Shown here one piece after another: positions 38,001 to 46,393 of a stretch of DNA of 64,000 nt. The DNA is from Sphingomonas montanisoli (GTDB lineage: Bacteria > Pseudomonadota > Alphaproteobacteria > Sphingomonadales > Sphingomonadaceae). A program made the translations under genes and the position numbers. Under the pieces are notes generated by a model. It did not search any database, was not told the origin of the DNA, and worked only from the letters and a program-made list of their open reading frames with translations. The stretch is taken from the NCBI RefSeq assembly GCF_008274695.1, contig NZ_VTOU01000001.1, forward strand, positions 1,081,146 to 1,145,145. Reading direction: 5' to 3'. Every line of letters begins with the position of its first letter. Position 1 is the stretch's first letter.

Positions 38001-39301
38001 CGCGTCAGGAGCCCGCCAGCCGCGGCGTTAAGCCCGGTCACGCGCCGTGCGGTCGCATGGACGGGGATCAGGATGCGCTTGGCATCGATCACGGCCCTGC
38101 CCTGCGCGCGCAGCCCTTCGATTCCCATCGATCCGAAGCCGATCGTGGTCGCCGACAGATCATAGGCGATCGTCGGGGTCGAGAACGGGCCGTCGATCGT
38201 GGCGTTGAGCGCCACATCGCGCCCGCGCACATTGTCGGCGATCGCCCCGGGCGTCAGCAGCTTCGCGGCGATCTTCAGATTGCCGAAGCTGTTCCGGCCA
38301 AGATCGACGAGACCCGATCCGTCGACTGCTACGGCATCAGACCGCGCGGCAAAGCGCAGGTCGGCGCGGCGTTCGCCCAGCGTCGCGGCCATGTCGATCA
38401 CCAGCTTCGGCGCGGTCAGCCGCGCGGCGGGGCCGGCCAGGATCGCGCCCGGCATCGCATCGCCCTTTATCGTGAAGGTGCCGTCGCGCGCAGTGAGGCG
38501 TATATCGGCGAGCGGCGCATCGCCGGCCCGGCCGGTGAGCGAACCGTCCCACGCCTTCCAGTCACCCCGTCCGGCGAGCTTGACCGCCAGCGGCTTGCCG
38601 AGGCCCGCATAACTGTCGACCAAGCCGCCGATCGGAGCCACCAGCGCGGCGTCGACCTGAAGGCGGTTGGCATCTGGCACGGCATCGAGACGCAGGGTCA
38701 GCACGTCACCCCCGGCGGCGCCCGCCACCTTCAGCGTGCGCGCGTCGAGTGTCACCCGCGCACGGCCACTCGCGATATCGGCCGATCCGGCAAGGCGCCC
38801 GACATGGAGCTTCCCAGTCACCGGCGGTTCGATCACGATCCGATCGATCGCGATCCGGCCGATCGCCACGTCGATATCGGGCAGGATCGGCGCGTCCGGA
38901 TCGGGCGGCACTGCCTTGAGAGCGGGCATGCGGAGCAAGCGTATCTCGGGCGACAGCAATTCGCGCACGTCGACCTTGCTGCTGCCGAGATAAGCGAAGG
39001 GCCGCCAGTCGACCGTGACCTCCCCCGCGCGGGCGAACGTACCCTGCGTGTCGCGCAACTCGATACTGCGCAGCGTCATCCGGCCGTAAAGCGATCCGTC
39101 GATCCGGCCGATGCCGACCTTCATGCCGGACGCGGTCTCGAAGGCGGCGACCCGATCGACCACGAAGCGCCGTCCGGGCGCGGTATCGAGTCCCAGCACC
39201 GCCAACACCACCAGCAATAGCAGGCCGGCGATGGCGATCCCCGCCCATTTGGCGAAGCCCAGCCAGCGCGGGCGGGCGGCGGCGGTTTCGGTGTCGGCCA
39301 T
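35096..39301 (-). CDS. tamB: Translocation and assembly module protein TamB
   Basis: A 1401-residue protein anchored by one N-terminal membrane helix (about 17-36, AGIAIAGLLLLVVLAVLGL). It has a very long beta-rich body of repeating segments, and the conserved TamB/DUF490 C-terminal domain at about 1050-1401 ends in SNVGLRYSKDY. TamB spans the periplasm like a groove between the two membranes and helps outer-membrane protein insertion and phospholipid transport. TAATG couples it to the tamA gene just upstream. The long open frames on the opposite strand here are codon-bias shadows. Confidence 0.93.
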   Translation of the reverse strand: MADTETAAARPRWLGFAKWAGIAIAGLLLLVVLAVLGLDTAPGRRFVVDRVAAFETASGMKVGIGRIDGSLYGRMTLRSIELRDTQGTFARAGEVTVDWRPFAYLGSSKVDVRELLSPEIRLLRMPALKAVPPDPDAPILPDIDVAIGRIAIDRIVIEPPVTGKLHVGRLAGSADIASGRARVTLDARTLKVAGAAGGDVLTLRLDAVPDANRLQVDAALVAPIGGLVDSYAGLGKPLAVKLAGRGDWKAWDGSLTGRAGDAPLADIRLTARDGTFTIKGDAMPGAILAGPAARLTAPKLVIDMAATLGERRADLRFAARSDAVAVDGSGLVDLGRNSFGNLKIAAKLLTPGAIADNVRGRDVALNATIDGPFSTPTIAYDLSATTIGFGSMGIEGLRAQGRAVIDAKRILIPVHATARRVTGLNAAAGGLLTRLAIDGDLAWSDGRLMSDNMRLRSSQIDATALILADPAKGRYTGAIKGRVNDYRIDGLGRISLTTDAKLVPGPKGGFGIQGVVRLVTRSLDNATLRDTLGGNAVTTARFGFDENGTASLTGLRLTAPAFRITGGRGSYNIDTGRIALDARAMSKLYGPIAVTASGTLERPLVRLRAARPGLGVDLRDLRAELRGVPAGYAVRATGQTAYGPLAADLIVRSGRGPLAIDIRKATFAGIDASGRLTQTSAGPFAGMLTLAGSGINGTARLSAAGADQRADLDVSANAARIPGTVPITIGAGKISASAVLASAGPSVTGRFALQDVRQGETILNRAQGRVAYDKGRGTIALVADGRSGVPFDVRMQASLAPERIVANAKGRANGIAFSLAAPAVITRTGSDWTLQPTTLVVPQGKVDLSGTYGRATTLKARLANMDVSIAQAFMPGLGLGGRATGTIDYSQLAGATVPSVRARLDIARFTRTAAYVVSTPVDIALLGTLGDGGGELRALIRRGGGIVGRMQARLAPLGEGATLSDRLFAAPLSGGIRYNGPAEVLWTLTGIGGQTVSGPVAVGADFGGRLDRPTLTGVVRANALRYQNDSYGTVISDLTVDGRFTQSSLILTKLTGKAGSGTVSASGTIGLDAASGFPIDLKAELRRAQLARSDALGATVSGTIAITNSKAAGALIKGDLTIPEARYQIIRQGAAEVPELTGIRRRTDQPVKPGAAPDGGVPSNWKLDIRIRADNKLFVSGMGLEAEWATDLRVGGTATDPRVTGALKVVRGTYSFAGRRFDLDEDGEVRFQGGQIADPQLDLSADTTVEGVTATINIGGRAMNPQVTFTSTPNLPQDEVLSRLLFGSSVTSLSPTQAIQLAAALNSLRGSGGGLNPLGKLRSASGIDRLRVLGADKTAGRGTALAAGQYISNDIYVEIITDARGFTATQIEIALSKALSILSQTGSFGGSNVGLRYSKDY

Positions 39302-41298
39302 TAAAAAGCCTGCCCGATCGAAATGTAGAGGGCGAGCCTCGATTCACCCGGCTGCCGGTTGATCGGTGTCGCGACATCGATCCGGAACGGCCCGAAATTG
39401 GTATAGTAACGCACGCCGATGCCCGCGCCGTAGCGCATGTTCTTGATCGACGGGGTCGAGGATTCGCCGACGCGGCCAGCATCGAAGAAGGGCACGATGC
39501 CATAGTCGCCGAAGCGGTAGCGCGCCTCGAGCGCGAACTCGGTCAGCGATCGGCCACCGATCGGCTTGTCGTCGATATCCTTGGGGCCGAGTTGCTGATA
39601 GCCGAAGCCGCGCACCGATCCGCCGCCGCCCGAATAGAGCCGCCGCGACGGCGCGATATCGTCGCGCGCAGCACCAAGGATCGATCCCACGCGCGCGCGA
39701 CCAGCAAGCGTAATCGCGTCGCTGATCGGATAATAAGCGCTGCCTTCGGCCAGCATCCTGCCATAGACATCGAAGCCGCCGCCGCTGCGCTTTTGCGCCT
39801 CCGGACTGAGCCGCGCGGACAGGCGAAAACCCCTGGTCGGATCGAGCTGGCTGTTCGATCGATCATAGCCGATCTGTAGCGGGATCGCGGCGATGAAGTA
39901 CGTATTTCGATCGCGATCGAGCGTAGCAATCTCGAACGGGGTCTCGCGCGTCGCAATCAGCTCGCCGCCCACGCTCCACGTCCACCGCTTCTGGAAGATC
40001 GGGGTGCTCTGGCGCGAAAGGCTGCCCGACAGGGTGAGCGTCTGTGCATTATAGGCATCGAAATCCTGCCGCGCGACCGAGGCACCGAGCGCGAAGACGC
40101 GGTCGCGCTGCCCGGCATTCGATCGGCGGAAAGTGGTACCAACGCTCTGTTGCAGCGTGCCCGCCACCGCCTCGACCGTCAGTGCACCTTCGGGCGGAAA
40201 CAGGTTGCGATGCGTCCATGAACCGGTGAGCTTGATACCCTCGCCGGTGCCGTAACCTGCGCTCGCGGCAAGCTGTCGCGCCGGTCCCTTGCTCTGCGTG
40301 ACCAGCACGTCGACGATTTCGGTCCCGTCGGCGGCAGTCTGCCCGGTGCGTACAGGCTCGATCGCGCTCGTCCCCAACAGGCTCGTCGCGATCAATGCCT
40401 GGCGCAGATCGTCGACCTGCCGGCTGTCATAGAGTTCGCCCCGATCGAAGCGGCTGATGACGGTCAGATGGTCGGGGGTGAACACCGGGTCGCCATCGGT
40501 GCGGATCGATCCGAAGCTCGATTTGGGGCCGGCATCGACGGGCAGGCTGTAGTCGCCGCGATGATCGCGTTCGTCGAGCAGGATATCGCGCTGCCCGACC
40601 TTGACGAACGGGTAGCCGGCCTCGGGCAGGCGCAGCGCAATCTTCGCCTCCCCGCTCTGGATGTCTGCGGCGACGATCGGATCGCCCGTTTTGATCGTCA
40701 GCGCCTCGCGAGCGATGCCCTCGGGCTCGGGCGCGGCACCTGTGATGCGGATGTCGCCCAGTGTGTAGCGCAGCCCGGGCGTCGCCGTCAGCTTAACCGT
40801 CAGGCTGTTGGTCGCGTTGGGCAATGTGTCGATCGCGGTGGTGGCTATGGCGTCATAATAGCCCTCGCTGCGCATCAGCCGCTCGGCGAGTTGGACGTCC
40901 TCATCGGCGCGGGCGGAGACCTGCGCGGCGTTGGCGGCGTCCCGACCGTCGCTGAGCAAGGCCGAAAGATCGCGGAACTCGCTTTCGAGCCCGATCGCCT
41001 TCAACCCGTCGATGACCAGCTTGTACCGGACCTCGGGCGCCTTTTCGTCGGCCACGTCGATCGTCGGCGGCGGATTGCTATCGAAGGTCGCGATCGGCGG
41101 CAGCGGCGCGGTCAGTTCGGGATCGGCGGCGGGCGCGGCTTCGGGCGCATCGATGGACGGAGCCACAGTTGCCGACAGCGCGGGCAGGCTCCCGTCGAAG
41201 GCGGGATCGCTCAGCAATTCATCGTTGGATTGGGCATTGGCAATCGTCGCCAGACCCATGCCGGCGCTGCACACCATCAGCAGCGAACAGAAACGCAA
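39301..41298 (-). CDS. tamA: Translocation and assembly module outer-membrane protein TamA (Omp85 family)
   Basis: The protein is 665 residues from TTG 41298, which has AGGGGGT a few bases upstream and starts an ideal signal peptide (ending ANAQ). A Pro/Ala-rich spacer leads to POTRA domains at about 100-330 (YKLVIDGLKAIGLESEFRDL, YTLGDIRITGAAPEPEG). A 16-strand Omp85 barrel has the GGGGSVRGFGYQQLG lid-loop motif and a terminal aromatic in IGQAF. It forms the outer-membrane part of the TAM complex with TamB. The longer frame upstream to 41688 is not supported. Confidence 0.92.
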   Translation of the reverse strand: MRFCSLLMVCSAGMGLATIANAQSNDELLSDPAFDGSLPALSATVAPSIDAPEAAPAADPELTAPLPPIATFDSNPPPTIDVADEKAPEVRYKLVIDGLKAIGLESEFRDLSALLSDGRDAANAAQVSARADEDVQLAERLMRSEGYYDAIATTAIDTLPNATNSLTVKLTATPGLRYTLGDIRITGAAPEPEGIAREALTIKTGDPIVAADIQSGEAKIALRLPEAGYPFVKVGQRDILLDERDHRGDYSLPVDAGPKSSFGSIRTDGDPVFTPDHLTVISRFDRGELYDSRQVDDLRQALIATSLLGTSAIEPVRTGQTAADGTEIVDVLVTQSKGPARQLAASAGYGTGEGIKLTGSWTHRNLFPPEGALTVEAVAGTLQQSVGTTFRRSNAGQRDRVFALGASVARQDFDAYNAQTLTLSGSLSRQSTPIFQKRWTWSVGGELIATRETPFEIATLDRDRNTYFIAAIPLQIGYDRSNSQLDPTRGFRLSARLSPEAQKRSGGGFDVYGRMLAEGSAYYPISDAITLAGRARVGSILGAARDDIAPSRRLYSGGGGSVRGFGYQQLGPKDIDDKPIGGRSLTEFALEARYRFGDYGIVPFFDAGRVGESSTPSIKNMRYGAGIGVRYYTNFGPFRIDVATPINRQPGESRLALYISIGQAF

Positions 41299-41448
41299 AC
41301 CAGACCCCCTTGTCGCACCCACGCCGGCCTTTGCCGGCCGCAGACGCCTTATCAACGCGACAAAGACTGACTCGTCGCAATGTTCCTGCGGGACATAAAT
41401 TTCTCCCTCTGTCGCACTTTTTGCGCGTTGGACGGTTCGGGAAGCGAG

Positions 41449-42435
41449 ATGACCACAGCGACAGACAAGCAGATCGAACTCGGCGCGCGGGCCGAGACAC
41501 CCACGTCCTACGGATGGCCGGCATGGAAGGCGATCCTGGGGCGCGTCTGGATCAATGCGGGCCGACACAATGTCGGCCTCATGGCCGGCGGCGTGGCATT
41601 CTACGCGTTTCTTTCCTTCGTGCCGCTGCTCGGCGCGCTGGTCATGACGTACGGACTGATCGCCAACCCGGCCGTGGTGGCGCGGCATATGCAGATGATC
41701 ATCGATCTGGTGCCAGCCGATGCCGCGAAGCTCATCTACGATCAGCTGATCGCGCTCACGACGACTGCGGCGAGCAAGAAGGGGTTCGGCCTGATCATCG
41801 CCCTCGCCGTTTCGATCTACGGCGCCAGCCGCGCGTCAGGCGGCATGATGAGCGCGCTCAACGTCGTCTATGAGCAGGCGGATCGGCGCTCTTTCGTGCG
41901 CTCTACGCTGATCGCCTCGTCCCTGATCGTCGGCGCGATCGCGATCGGAATCGTCGGCGTGCTGTCGGCATCGATGCTGGGCCTGGTGGGCGACATGGTC
42001 GCCGCGATCGGACCGATCGGAGCTTTGATCGTGCGGATCGCGACTTGGCTGATCGCCGCGATGCTGGCCAGTTTCACAATCGGTGCAATGTACCGCTTTG
42101 CGCCCGATCGAAGCGATGCCCGCTGGCAATGGGTAAGCGTGGGCGCGCTGCTTGCGACGGTCCTGTGGTTTCTCGCAACGATTGGCTTTGGCTTCTACGC
42201 AGCCAATTTCGCCGGATATGACGTGACCTACGGATCGCTGAGCGCGATCGTCGTGCTGATGATGTGGCTCTACATATCCGCTTATGCCGTCCTGATCGGC
42301 GCGTTGGTCAATGCCGAGGCCGAACGTCAGACCGCAGTCGACACGACCAGCGGCCACCCGCGCCCGCTGGGTGAACGCGGCGCCACCGTCGCCGACATGA
42401 GCGAAGCGCTTCAGGCGGGGTCGCACAACACTTGA
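41449..42435 (+). CDS. YihY/BrkB-family inner-membrane protein
   Basis: A 328-residue membrane protein with six hydrophobic segments. The YihY core motif is GLMAGGVAFYAFLSFVPLLGALV; later pieces include GFGLIIALAVSIYGASRASGGM and SLSAIVVLMMWLYISAYAVLIGALVNAE. Family members were once called ribonuclease BN, but the enzyme role was reassigned; transport or envelope-lipid roles have been proposed. Start ATG 41449 has AAGCGAG before it. It is divergent from tamA, and its stop overlaps the alternative start of the kinase gene downstream. Confidence 0.92.
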   Translation: MTTATDKQIELGARAETPTSYGWPAWKAILGRVWINAGRHNVGLMAGGVAFYAFLSFVPLLGALVMTYGLIANPAVVARHMQMIIDLVPADAAKLIYDQLIALTTTAASKKGFGLIIALAVSIYGASRASGGMMSALNVVYEQADRRSFVRSTLIASSLIVGAIAIGIVGVLSASMLGLVGDMVAAIGPIGALIVRIATWLIAAMLASFTIGAMYRFAPDRSDARWQWVSVGALLATVLWFLATIGFGFYAANFAGYDVTYGSLSAIVVLMMWLYISAYAVLIGALVNAEAERQTAVDTTSGHPRPLGERGATVADMSEALQAGSHNT

Positions 42436-42452
42436 TCGGCGGGGATACGGAG

Positions 42453-43331
42453 ATGCTGCGCGCATTGCTGGTTCACAATGCCAATGCGGGAACCCATCCG
42501 CTGTCGCGTGCGGAAATAGAGGCCGTGTTGCGCGATGCCGCCATCGAACCGCTCTACTGCGCGCATGGCGAGGATGATCTCGCCGAAGCGCTGCAAACCA
42601 CGGTTGACCTTGTCATAGCGGCGGGCGGCGACGGGACGGTCGCCGATGTCGTGTCGACGCTCGATCGCACCGCAATACCGATCGGCATCCTGCCCCTGGG
42701 CGGTTCGAACAATATCGCCAACGCGGCCGGGGTCGACGGTGAATGGCGCGCCATCCCGCGCGCCTGGAACATCAACCGCTGGCGCAGGCTCGATCGATGC
42801 GAGGCCGACGGCCCATGGGGACACCAGACTTTCGTCGAGGCGCTGGGGTCCGGCGTGCTGTCCGAAGCCTTCGACCAAGCCGACGACACGCCGGACACGG
42901 CCGAGGAAAAAGAGCGCAACGGCCGCGCAGCCTTTCGCAAGGCGCTGGCCGAGGCCGTGGCATTCGACTGCGCGATCGAAACGGCCGAGTGGCGCTGGTC
43001 CGGCCCATGCCTGATGGTCGAGCTGATGAACATCGCGTTCGTCGGATCGCATCTGGCGCTCGCGCAGGGCGCCGAACCGGGGGACGGCCTGCTCGACATC
43101 GTGCTGGTGAGGCCCGAGGACCGCGACATCGTGCTGCGTTGGGCCGAATGCCCCGATGACGGCCCTTTCCCGATTGCGACACGTCGCACGCCGGCCGCAT
43201 CGCTGACGGTGAACGACCGGCATATCCGCCTCGACGATCGATCGCCCGACGAGGCGCTGTCGGGGCGCGTCGACGTCCGCATCCGCCCCAATTGGGTGAA
43301 GATCCTCGTGCCACAGGAGGCCTGCACATGA
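42453..43331 (+). CDS. Diacylglycerol/lipid kinase family protein
   Basis: A 292-residue protein with the DAGK catalytic domain: LVHNANAGTHPLSRAEIEAVL, then AAGGDGTVADVV, the nucleotide-binding GGDGT loop, and ILPLGGSNNIANAAG. Family members phosphorylate diacylglycerol, sphingoid bases or related lipids. The sphingolipid envelope expected of sphingomonads makes a sphingoid or undecaprenol-like substrate attractive, but that is inference. TTG 42432, overlapping the YihY stop, is the alternative start. The ATGA overlap couples it to the IMPase gene. Confidence 0.87.
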   Translation: MLRALLVHNANAGTHPLSRAEIEAVLRDAAIEPLYCAHGEDDLAEALQTTVDLVIAAGGDGTVADVVSTLDRTAIPIGILPLGGSNNIANAAGVDGEWRAIPRAWNINRWRRLDRCEADGPWGHQTFVEALGSGVLSEAFDQADDTPDTAEEKERNGRAAFRKALAEAVAFDCAIETAEWRWSGPCLMVELMNIAFVGSHLALAQGAEPGDGLLDIVLVRPEDRDIVLRWAECPDDGPFPIATRRTPAASLTVNDRHIRLDDRSPDEALSGRVDVRIRPNWVKILVPQEACT

Positions 43332-44161
43332 CCGCGACTGCACCCGACGAATCCCTGCTCGCCGAGATCGAGAATGTGGCGGTGGAACTTGCGCAACTGG
43401 GCGGCGCGGAGATCCGCGCGGCGCTCGGCGGCATGATGGTGGTGAAATATAAGGGGGTCGAGGAAGACCCGACCCATTTCAAGGATCCTGTCTCGCAGGT
43501 GGACGGCCGGGTGGAGGCGTTGATCCGCGCGCGGCTGGCGGAAAAATTCCCCGATCACGATATCGTCGGCGAAGAGATGGACCACCGCCCCGGTCTGGGC
43601 CACGATTTCCTGTGGGCGGTCGACCCGATCGACGGGACCGCGAACTTCATCAACGGCTTCCCCCTGTTCGCGTCCTCGGTCGGGGTTCTTTATCGCGGCC
43701 GGCCGATCGTGGGCGCCGTGTGGTGCAGCACCAGCCACGCGCTGGAGCCCGGCGTCTATCACGCGGCTGAAGGGCATTCGGTCCGCTTCAATGGCGCAGC
43801 GCTGGAAACGAAGCCCAATCCTGCGATCCGGCGGAGGCTGGGCGGAGAACCGCGCGCGACACAGCAATCGACGCTGGGTTGGGACGGCCGCAAGACCGGA
43901 TCGGCCGCGATCGAGTGCGCTTTCGTCGCCGCCGGGTTGTTCGAGATGGCTTGGTTCGAACGGCCGAATATCTGGGACGTGGCGGGCGGGATGGCCTTGT
44001 GCCTCGCGGCCGGACATGACGCCGCCGAATGGGGCGACGATGCGTGGAAGTCGTTTCAGAGCTTTGCCGAGCCCGGGGCCGATGCTGGCGGATGGTCGGC
44101 CGCGCTCGCTTTGGGCAAGCGCGAGAGCGTCGCCACGTTCACCGCGACCGAGCGGCCCTGA
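43328..44161 (+). CDS. Inositol monophosphatase family protein
   Basis: A 277-residue lithium-sensitive-phosphatase-fold protein. Metal motifs are GEEMD, the DPIDGTANF signature at about 99-107 (with WAVDPIDGT), and the later WDVAGGMAL. Substrates in this family include inositol phosphates, histidinol phosphate (HisN) and 3'-phosphoadenosine phosphates. Because its start overlaps the stop of a lipid-kinase gene, the pair may form a kinase/phosphatase module of lipid or polyol metabolism. Which phosphate it removes cannot be read from sequence. Confidence 0.9.
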   Translation: MTATAPDESLLAEIENVAVELAQLGGAEIRAALGGMMVVKYKGVEEDPTHFKDPVSQVDGRVEALIRARLAEKFPDHDIVGEEMDHRPGLGHDFLWAVDPIDGTANFINGFPLFASSVGVLYRGRPIVGAVWCSTSHALEPGVYHAAEGHSVRFNGAALETKPNPAIRRRLGGEPRATQQSTLGWDGRKTGSAAIECAFVAAGLFEMAWFERPNIWDVAGGMALCLAAGHDAAEWGDDAWKSFQSFAEPGADAGGWSAALALGKRESVATFTATERP

Positions 44162-44167
44162 ACAGGT

Positions 44168-44191
44168 CGCGGGCGGCACATGCCGCCCGCG
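44168..44191. terminator. Bidirectional 11-bp stem-loop between convergent genes
   Basis: CGCGGGCGGCA (44168-44178) and TGCCGCCCGCG (44181-44191) form a perfect GC-rich hairpin. It starts seven bases after the IMPase stop codon and seven bases beyond the stop of the convergent stress-protein gene. It is well placed to end both transcripts. No long U-run is present on either strand. Confidence 0.7.
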
Positions 44192-44197
44192 TTCGCA

Positions 44198-44677
44198 TCA
44201 GACCGCCGTCGACGCCACCTTGGCGTGGCTACCGGCTTCACTCGGCTTGATCGTGCCGCCGAACAGCATCTTGAGCTTCCCGCCCAGCGATACGTCCGAC
44301 TCCCAAAGTTCGGCATCGGCGATGTCGAAGCGCAGCAGCGCGAGGTTGGGATCTTCCTTGCCGCCCGGAAACCAGGCTTCGGCAGGCTTCGACCAGAGCT
44401 TGTCGATCATCGCGCGATCCTGATCGACCTGCACGGTGCCCGACAGGCAGGCGAAGAAATCCTGCCCCTTCGACACGAACTGCGCCATTGCCGCGCCGCC
44501 GGCGGCGAGCCGATTGTCACGACCGATGAAGAAGTAGAGTCGATCGACCTGGTCCTTGTCGAGCTGAGCCGTCAGCGGCTCGCTATGCTGTCCGCCGCCC
44601 ATCAGTCCGATCATGATGAATGGGCCATCGGTCAGCTTCTTCCAGAGATGTTCCTTCAACGCCTGCGCATCTGCCAT
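44198..44677 (-). CDS. General stress protein-like PNPOx-fold protein
   Basis: A 159-residue protein from ATG 44677 with AGGAGA upstream. The split-barrel core is typical of the general stress protein 26 branch: GPFIMIGLMGGGQHSEPLTAQLD, LYFFIGRDNRLA, DFFACLSGTVQVDQD and AWFPGGKEDPNLALLRFDIADAELWES. Members bind FMN or FAD and are induced by stress. It is preceded on the same strand by a CsbD-like stress gene, with a terminator hairpin between them. The catalysed reaction, if any, is unknown. Confidence 0.9.
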   Translation of the reverse strand: MADAQALKEHLWKKLTDGPFIMIGLMGGGQHSEPLTAQLDKDQVDRLYFFIGRDNRLAAGGAAMAQFVSKGQDFFACLSGTVQVDQDRAMIDKLWSKPAEAWFPGGKEDPNLALLRFDIADAELWESDVSLGGKLKMLFGGTIKPSEAGSHAKVASTAV

Positions 44678-44705
44678 TTTGGCTCTCCTTGTTATACTCA
44701 ACGAA

Positions 44706-44731
44706 GAACGCCGCCCCGAAGGACGGCGTTC
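44706..44731 (-). terminator. Intrinsic terminator of the CsbD-like gene (UUCG tetraloop)
   Basis: On the minus strand GAACGCCGTCC pairs with GGGCGGCGTTC, eleven pairs including one G-U, around a cUUCGg tetraloop. TTCGTT follows. It lies 24 bases after the CsbD-like stop codon and before the PNPOx gene, so it should separate the two transcripts. Confidence 0.8.
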
Positions 44732-44755
44732 CTTAACCCAGCGGATTATCGGTGA

Positions 44756-44932
44756 TCAGGCGTCGGTGCCGGGCGTCGTGGTCTTCGGTGCCTTGCCATC
44801 TTCGACGCGGCCTTCGTTGCGCAGCTCACGGCCCTCTTCGGCCTTCTTCTGGCTCTCGGGCGACTTGCCATGCTCGTAGGCTTCTTCCTTCACGAAGCCT
44901 GCAGCTTCCTTGATCTTGCCTTCGACGCTCAT
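44756..44932 (-). CDS. CsbD family stress-response protein
   Basis: A 58-residue hydrophilic protein from ATG 44932, behind a GGAAAGGA ribosome site. It starts with the CsbD signature (MSVEGKIKEAAGFVKEEAYEHG) and continues with a Lys/Glu/Gly-rich, probably disordered tail. CsbD-type proteins accumulate under general stress in many bacteria, with unknown mechanism. It lies directly upstream of a second stress-type gene on the same strand. The frame extends upstream, but those residues are unlike the family. Confidence 0.88.
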   Translation of the reverse strand: MSVEGKIKEAAGFVKEEAYEHGKSPESQKKAEEGRELRNEGRVEDGKAPKTTTPGTDA

Positions 44933-45117
44933 GTCGGATCCTTTCCTTGCGCGGACGTTCGCGTCCGCTCGGATGAGACAACAGGCGCAGCAACAGAGGC
45001 GTTCCACCCAACCGACCAATCTTGATCTTCGTTAAGTCGATTTCCGCTGGTGCGGTCGAATGCCGCGATATTTTCAGACCACCGGCTCGAACGGGTGCGG
45101 CTGGCGTTGAGGCGGCG

Positions 45118-45897
45118 ATGAAGCTCAGCATAAAAGCCCACCTCGATTATCAGGCAGAGCGCCCGACCGACCTGCTGATCCAGATCGAGGCGGCGATGCT
45201 TCCCGATCAGCAGATCGAATTCGGTCGTCTCGATATCTCGGCGAACGACCACATCGTTCGGGTGGCCGGCGAAGCAGGCATCGGCGAGCGACTGTGGACG
45301 CGCGCGACGGGGCAGATCGTCATCGACTATCGCGCGACCGTCGTGATCGATCGCAATCTGTGCGATTGCCGATCCCTCCCGACGATCCCGCTTCATAAGC
45401 TGCCTGCCGAAGCCGTCCCCTTCCTCATGGCCTCGCGCTATTGCCCGTCGGACCGGTTCGAAACCTTCATCGACGATGATTTCGCCGACCTGCAGGGCGG
45501 CGCTCGGGTCATTGCGATGCGCGACTGGATCGAGCGGTCACTGACCTACAAGGCCGGGGCCAGCAATGCCGAAACCACCGCAGCCGACACGTTCGTGGAT
45601 CGACAGGGTGTGTGCCGCGATTACGCCCATCTGATGATCACGCTCGCCCGCGCGGCCGGTATCCCGGCGCGAATGGCCAGCGTCTATGCGCCGGGCGTCG
45701 ATCCGCCCGATTTCCATGCGGTCGCGGAAGTTTATCTGGGCGACTGGTATCTCATCGACGCAACCGGAATGGCGACGCCCGACACGATGGCGCGGATCGT
45801 CGTGGGGCGCGATGCCGCCGACATCGCCTTCCTCTCCGCTTTCGGCAGCATCGACCTCAACGCGCAGACCGTGACGGTGGAGCGCGTGCGGGACTGA
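45118..45897 (+). CDS. Transglutaminase-like family protein
   Basis: A 259-residue cytoplasmic protein with an N-terminal beta-sandwich (MKLSIKAHLDYQAERPTDLL) and the transglutaminase core. The triad is Cys in RQGVCRDYAHLM, His in PDFHAVAEVYL and Asp in YLIDATGM. Family members include proteases and amide-bond-forming enzymes; most bacterial examples are uncharacterised. Upstream codons of the frame lack a ribosome site, while GAGGCGG precedes ATG 45118. It is one base from the DUF2231 gene, so probably in an operon with it. Confidence 0.88.
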   Translation: MKLSIKAHLDYQAERPTDLLIQIEAAMLPDQQIEFGRLDISANDHIVRVAGEAGIGERLWTRATGQIVIDYRATVVIDRNLCDCRSLPTIPLHKLPAEAVPFLMASRYCPSDRFETFIDDDFADLQGGARVIAMRDWIERSLTYKAGASNAETTAADTFVDRQGVCRDYAHLMITLARAAGIPARMASVYAPGVDPPDFHAVAEVYLGDWYLIDATGMATPDTMARIVVGRDAADIAFLSAFGSIDLNAQTVTVERVRD

Positions 45898-45898
45898 C

Positions 45899-46393
45899 AT
45901 GCTGATCGCGGAACCGGTGATGCCTTCCGCGCATTCGATCCCGGCTCGCCTTATTCGGAGACCCGACTTGCTCGCCACCCCGCCAGCGGCCCGACCGCTG
46001 CTCCATCCTTTGCAGGCGTTGCTGCTTGCTTTCCCGGTAGCGCTTTTCACCGGAGCGCTCCTCGCCGACATCGCCTATCTCAACAGCGCGGAAGTCCAGT
46101 GGACCAACTTCGCGGCATGGCTGAATGCCGGGGCGCTGGTTGGGGGTGGTTTCGCACTGCTATGGGCACTGATCGATCTTGTTCGCTTCCGCCGCACCCG
46201 GTCGCGCAGCCGCGCGGGGATTTACGCGGGCTTGCTGGCGATCATGTGGGGCGCCGGGCTCATCAACGCATTTCAACACAGCAAGGACGGATGGAGTTCG
46301 GTCGGCACCGCCGGCCTCATCCTCTCGATCATCAGCGCCGCGCTCGCGATCGCGGCGGGCTGGATCGCTCATAGCGGCCGGAGGAGCGCATGA
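45899..46393 (+). CDS. DUF2231 family membrane protein
   Basis: A 164-residue protein with four hydrophobic segments (about 40-58, 73-92, 106-122, 136-156). The LHPLQALLLAFPVALFTGALLADIAY opening is the DUF2231 signature. The family is a predicted cytoplasmic-membrane protein of unknown function, often found beside soluble sugar or heme-type oxidoreductases. ATG 45920 is an alternative start. Its stop overlaps the start of the sorbosone-dehydrogenase-like gene, so the two likely function together. Confidence 0.88.
   Translation: MLIAEPVMPSAHSIPARLIRRPDLLATPPAARPLLHPLQALLLAFPVALFTGALLADIAYLNSAEVQWTNFAAWLNAGALVGGGFALLWALIDLVRFRRTRSRSRAGIYAGLLAIMWGAGLINAFQHSKDGWSSVGTAGLILSIISAALAIAAGWIAHSGRRSA

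Noticed and set aside
36689..39220. Long plus-strand open frames (421 and 387 residues) opposite tamB
   Set aside because: Arg-rich, low-complexity, no motifs; tamB on the other strand has a full TamB domain and membrane anchor.
42554..44179. 541-residue minus-strand open frame
   Set aside because: It is antisense to the lipid-kinase and IMPase genes, which carry clear catalytic motifs.
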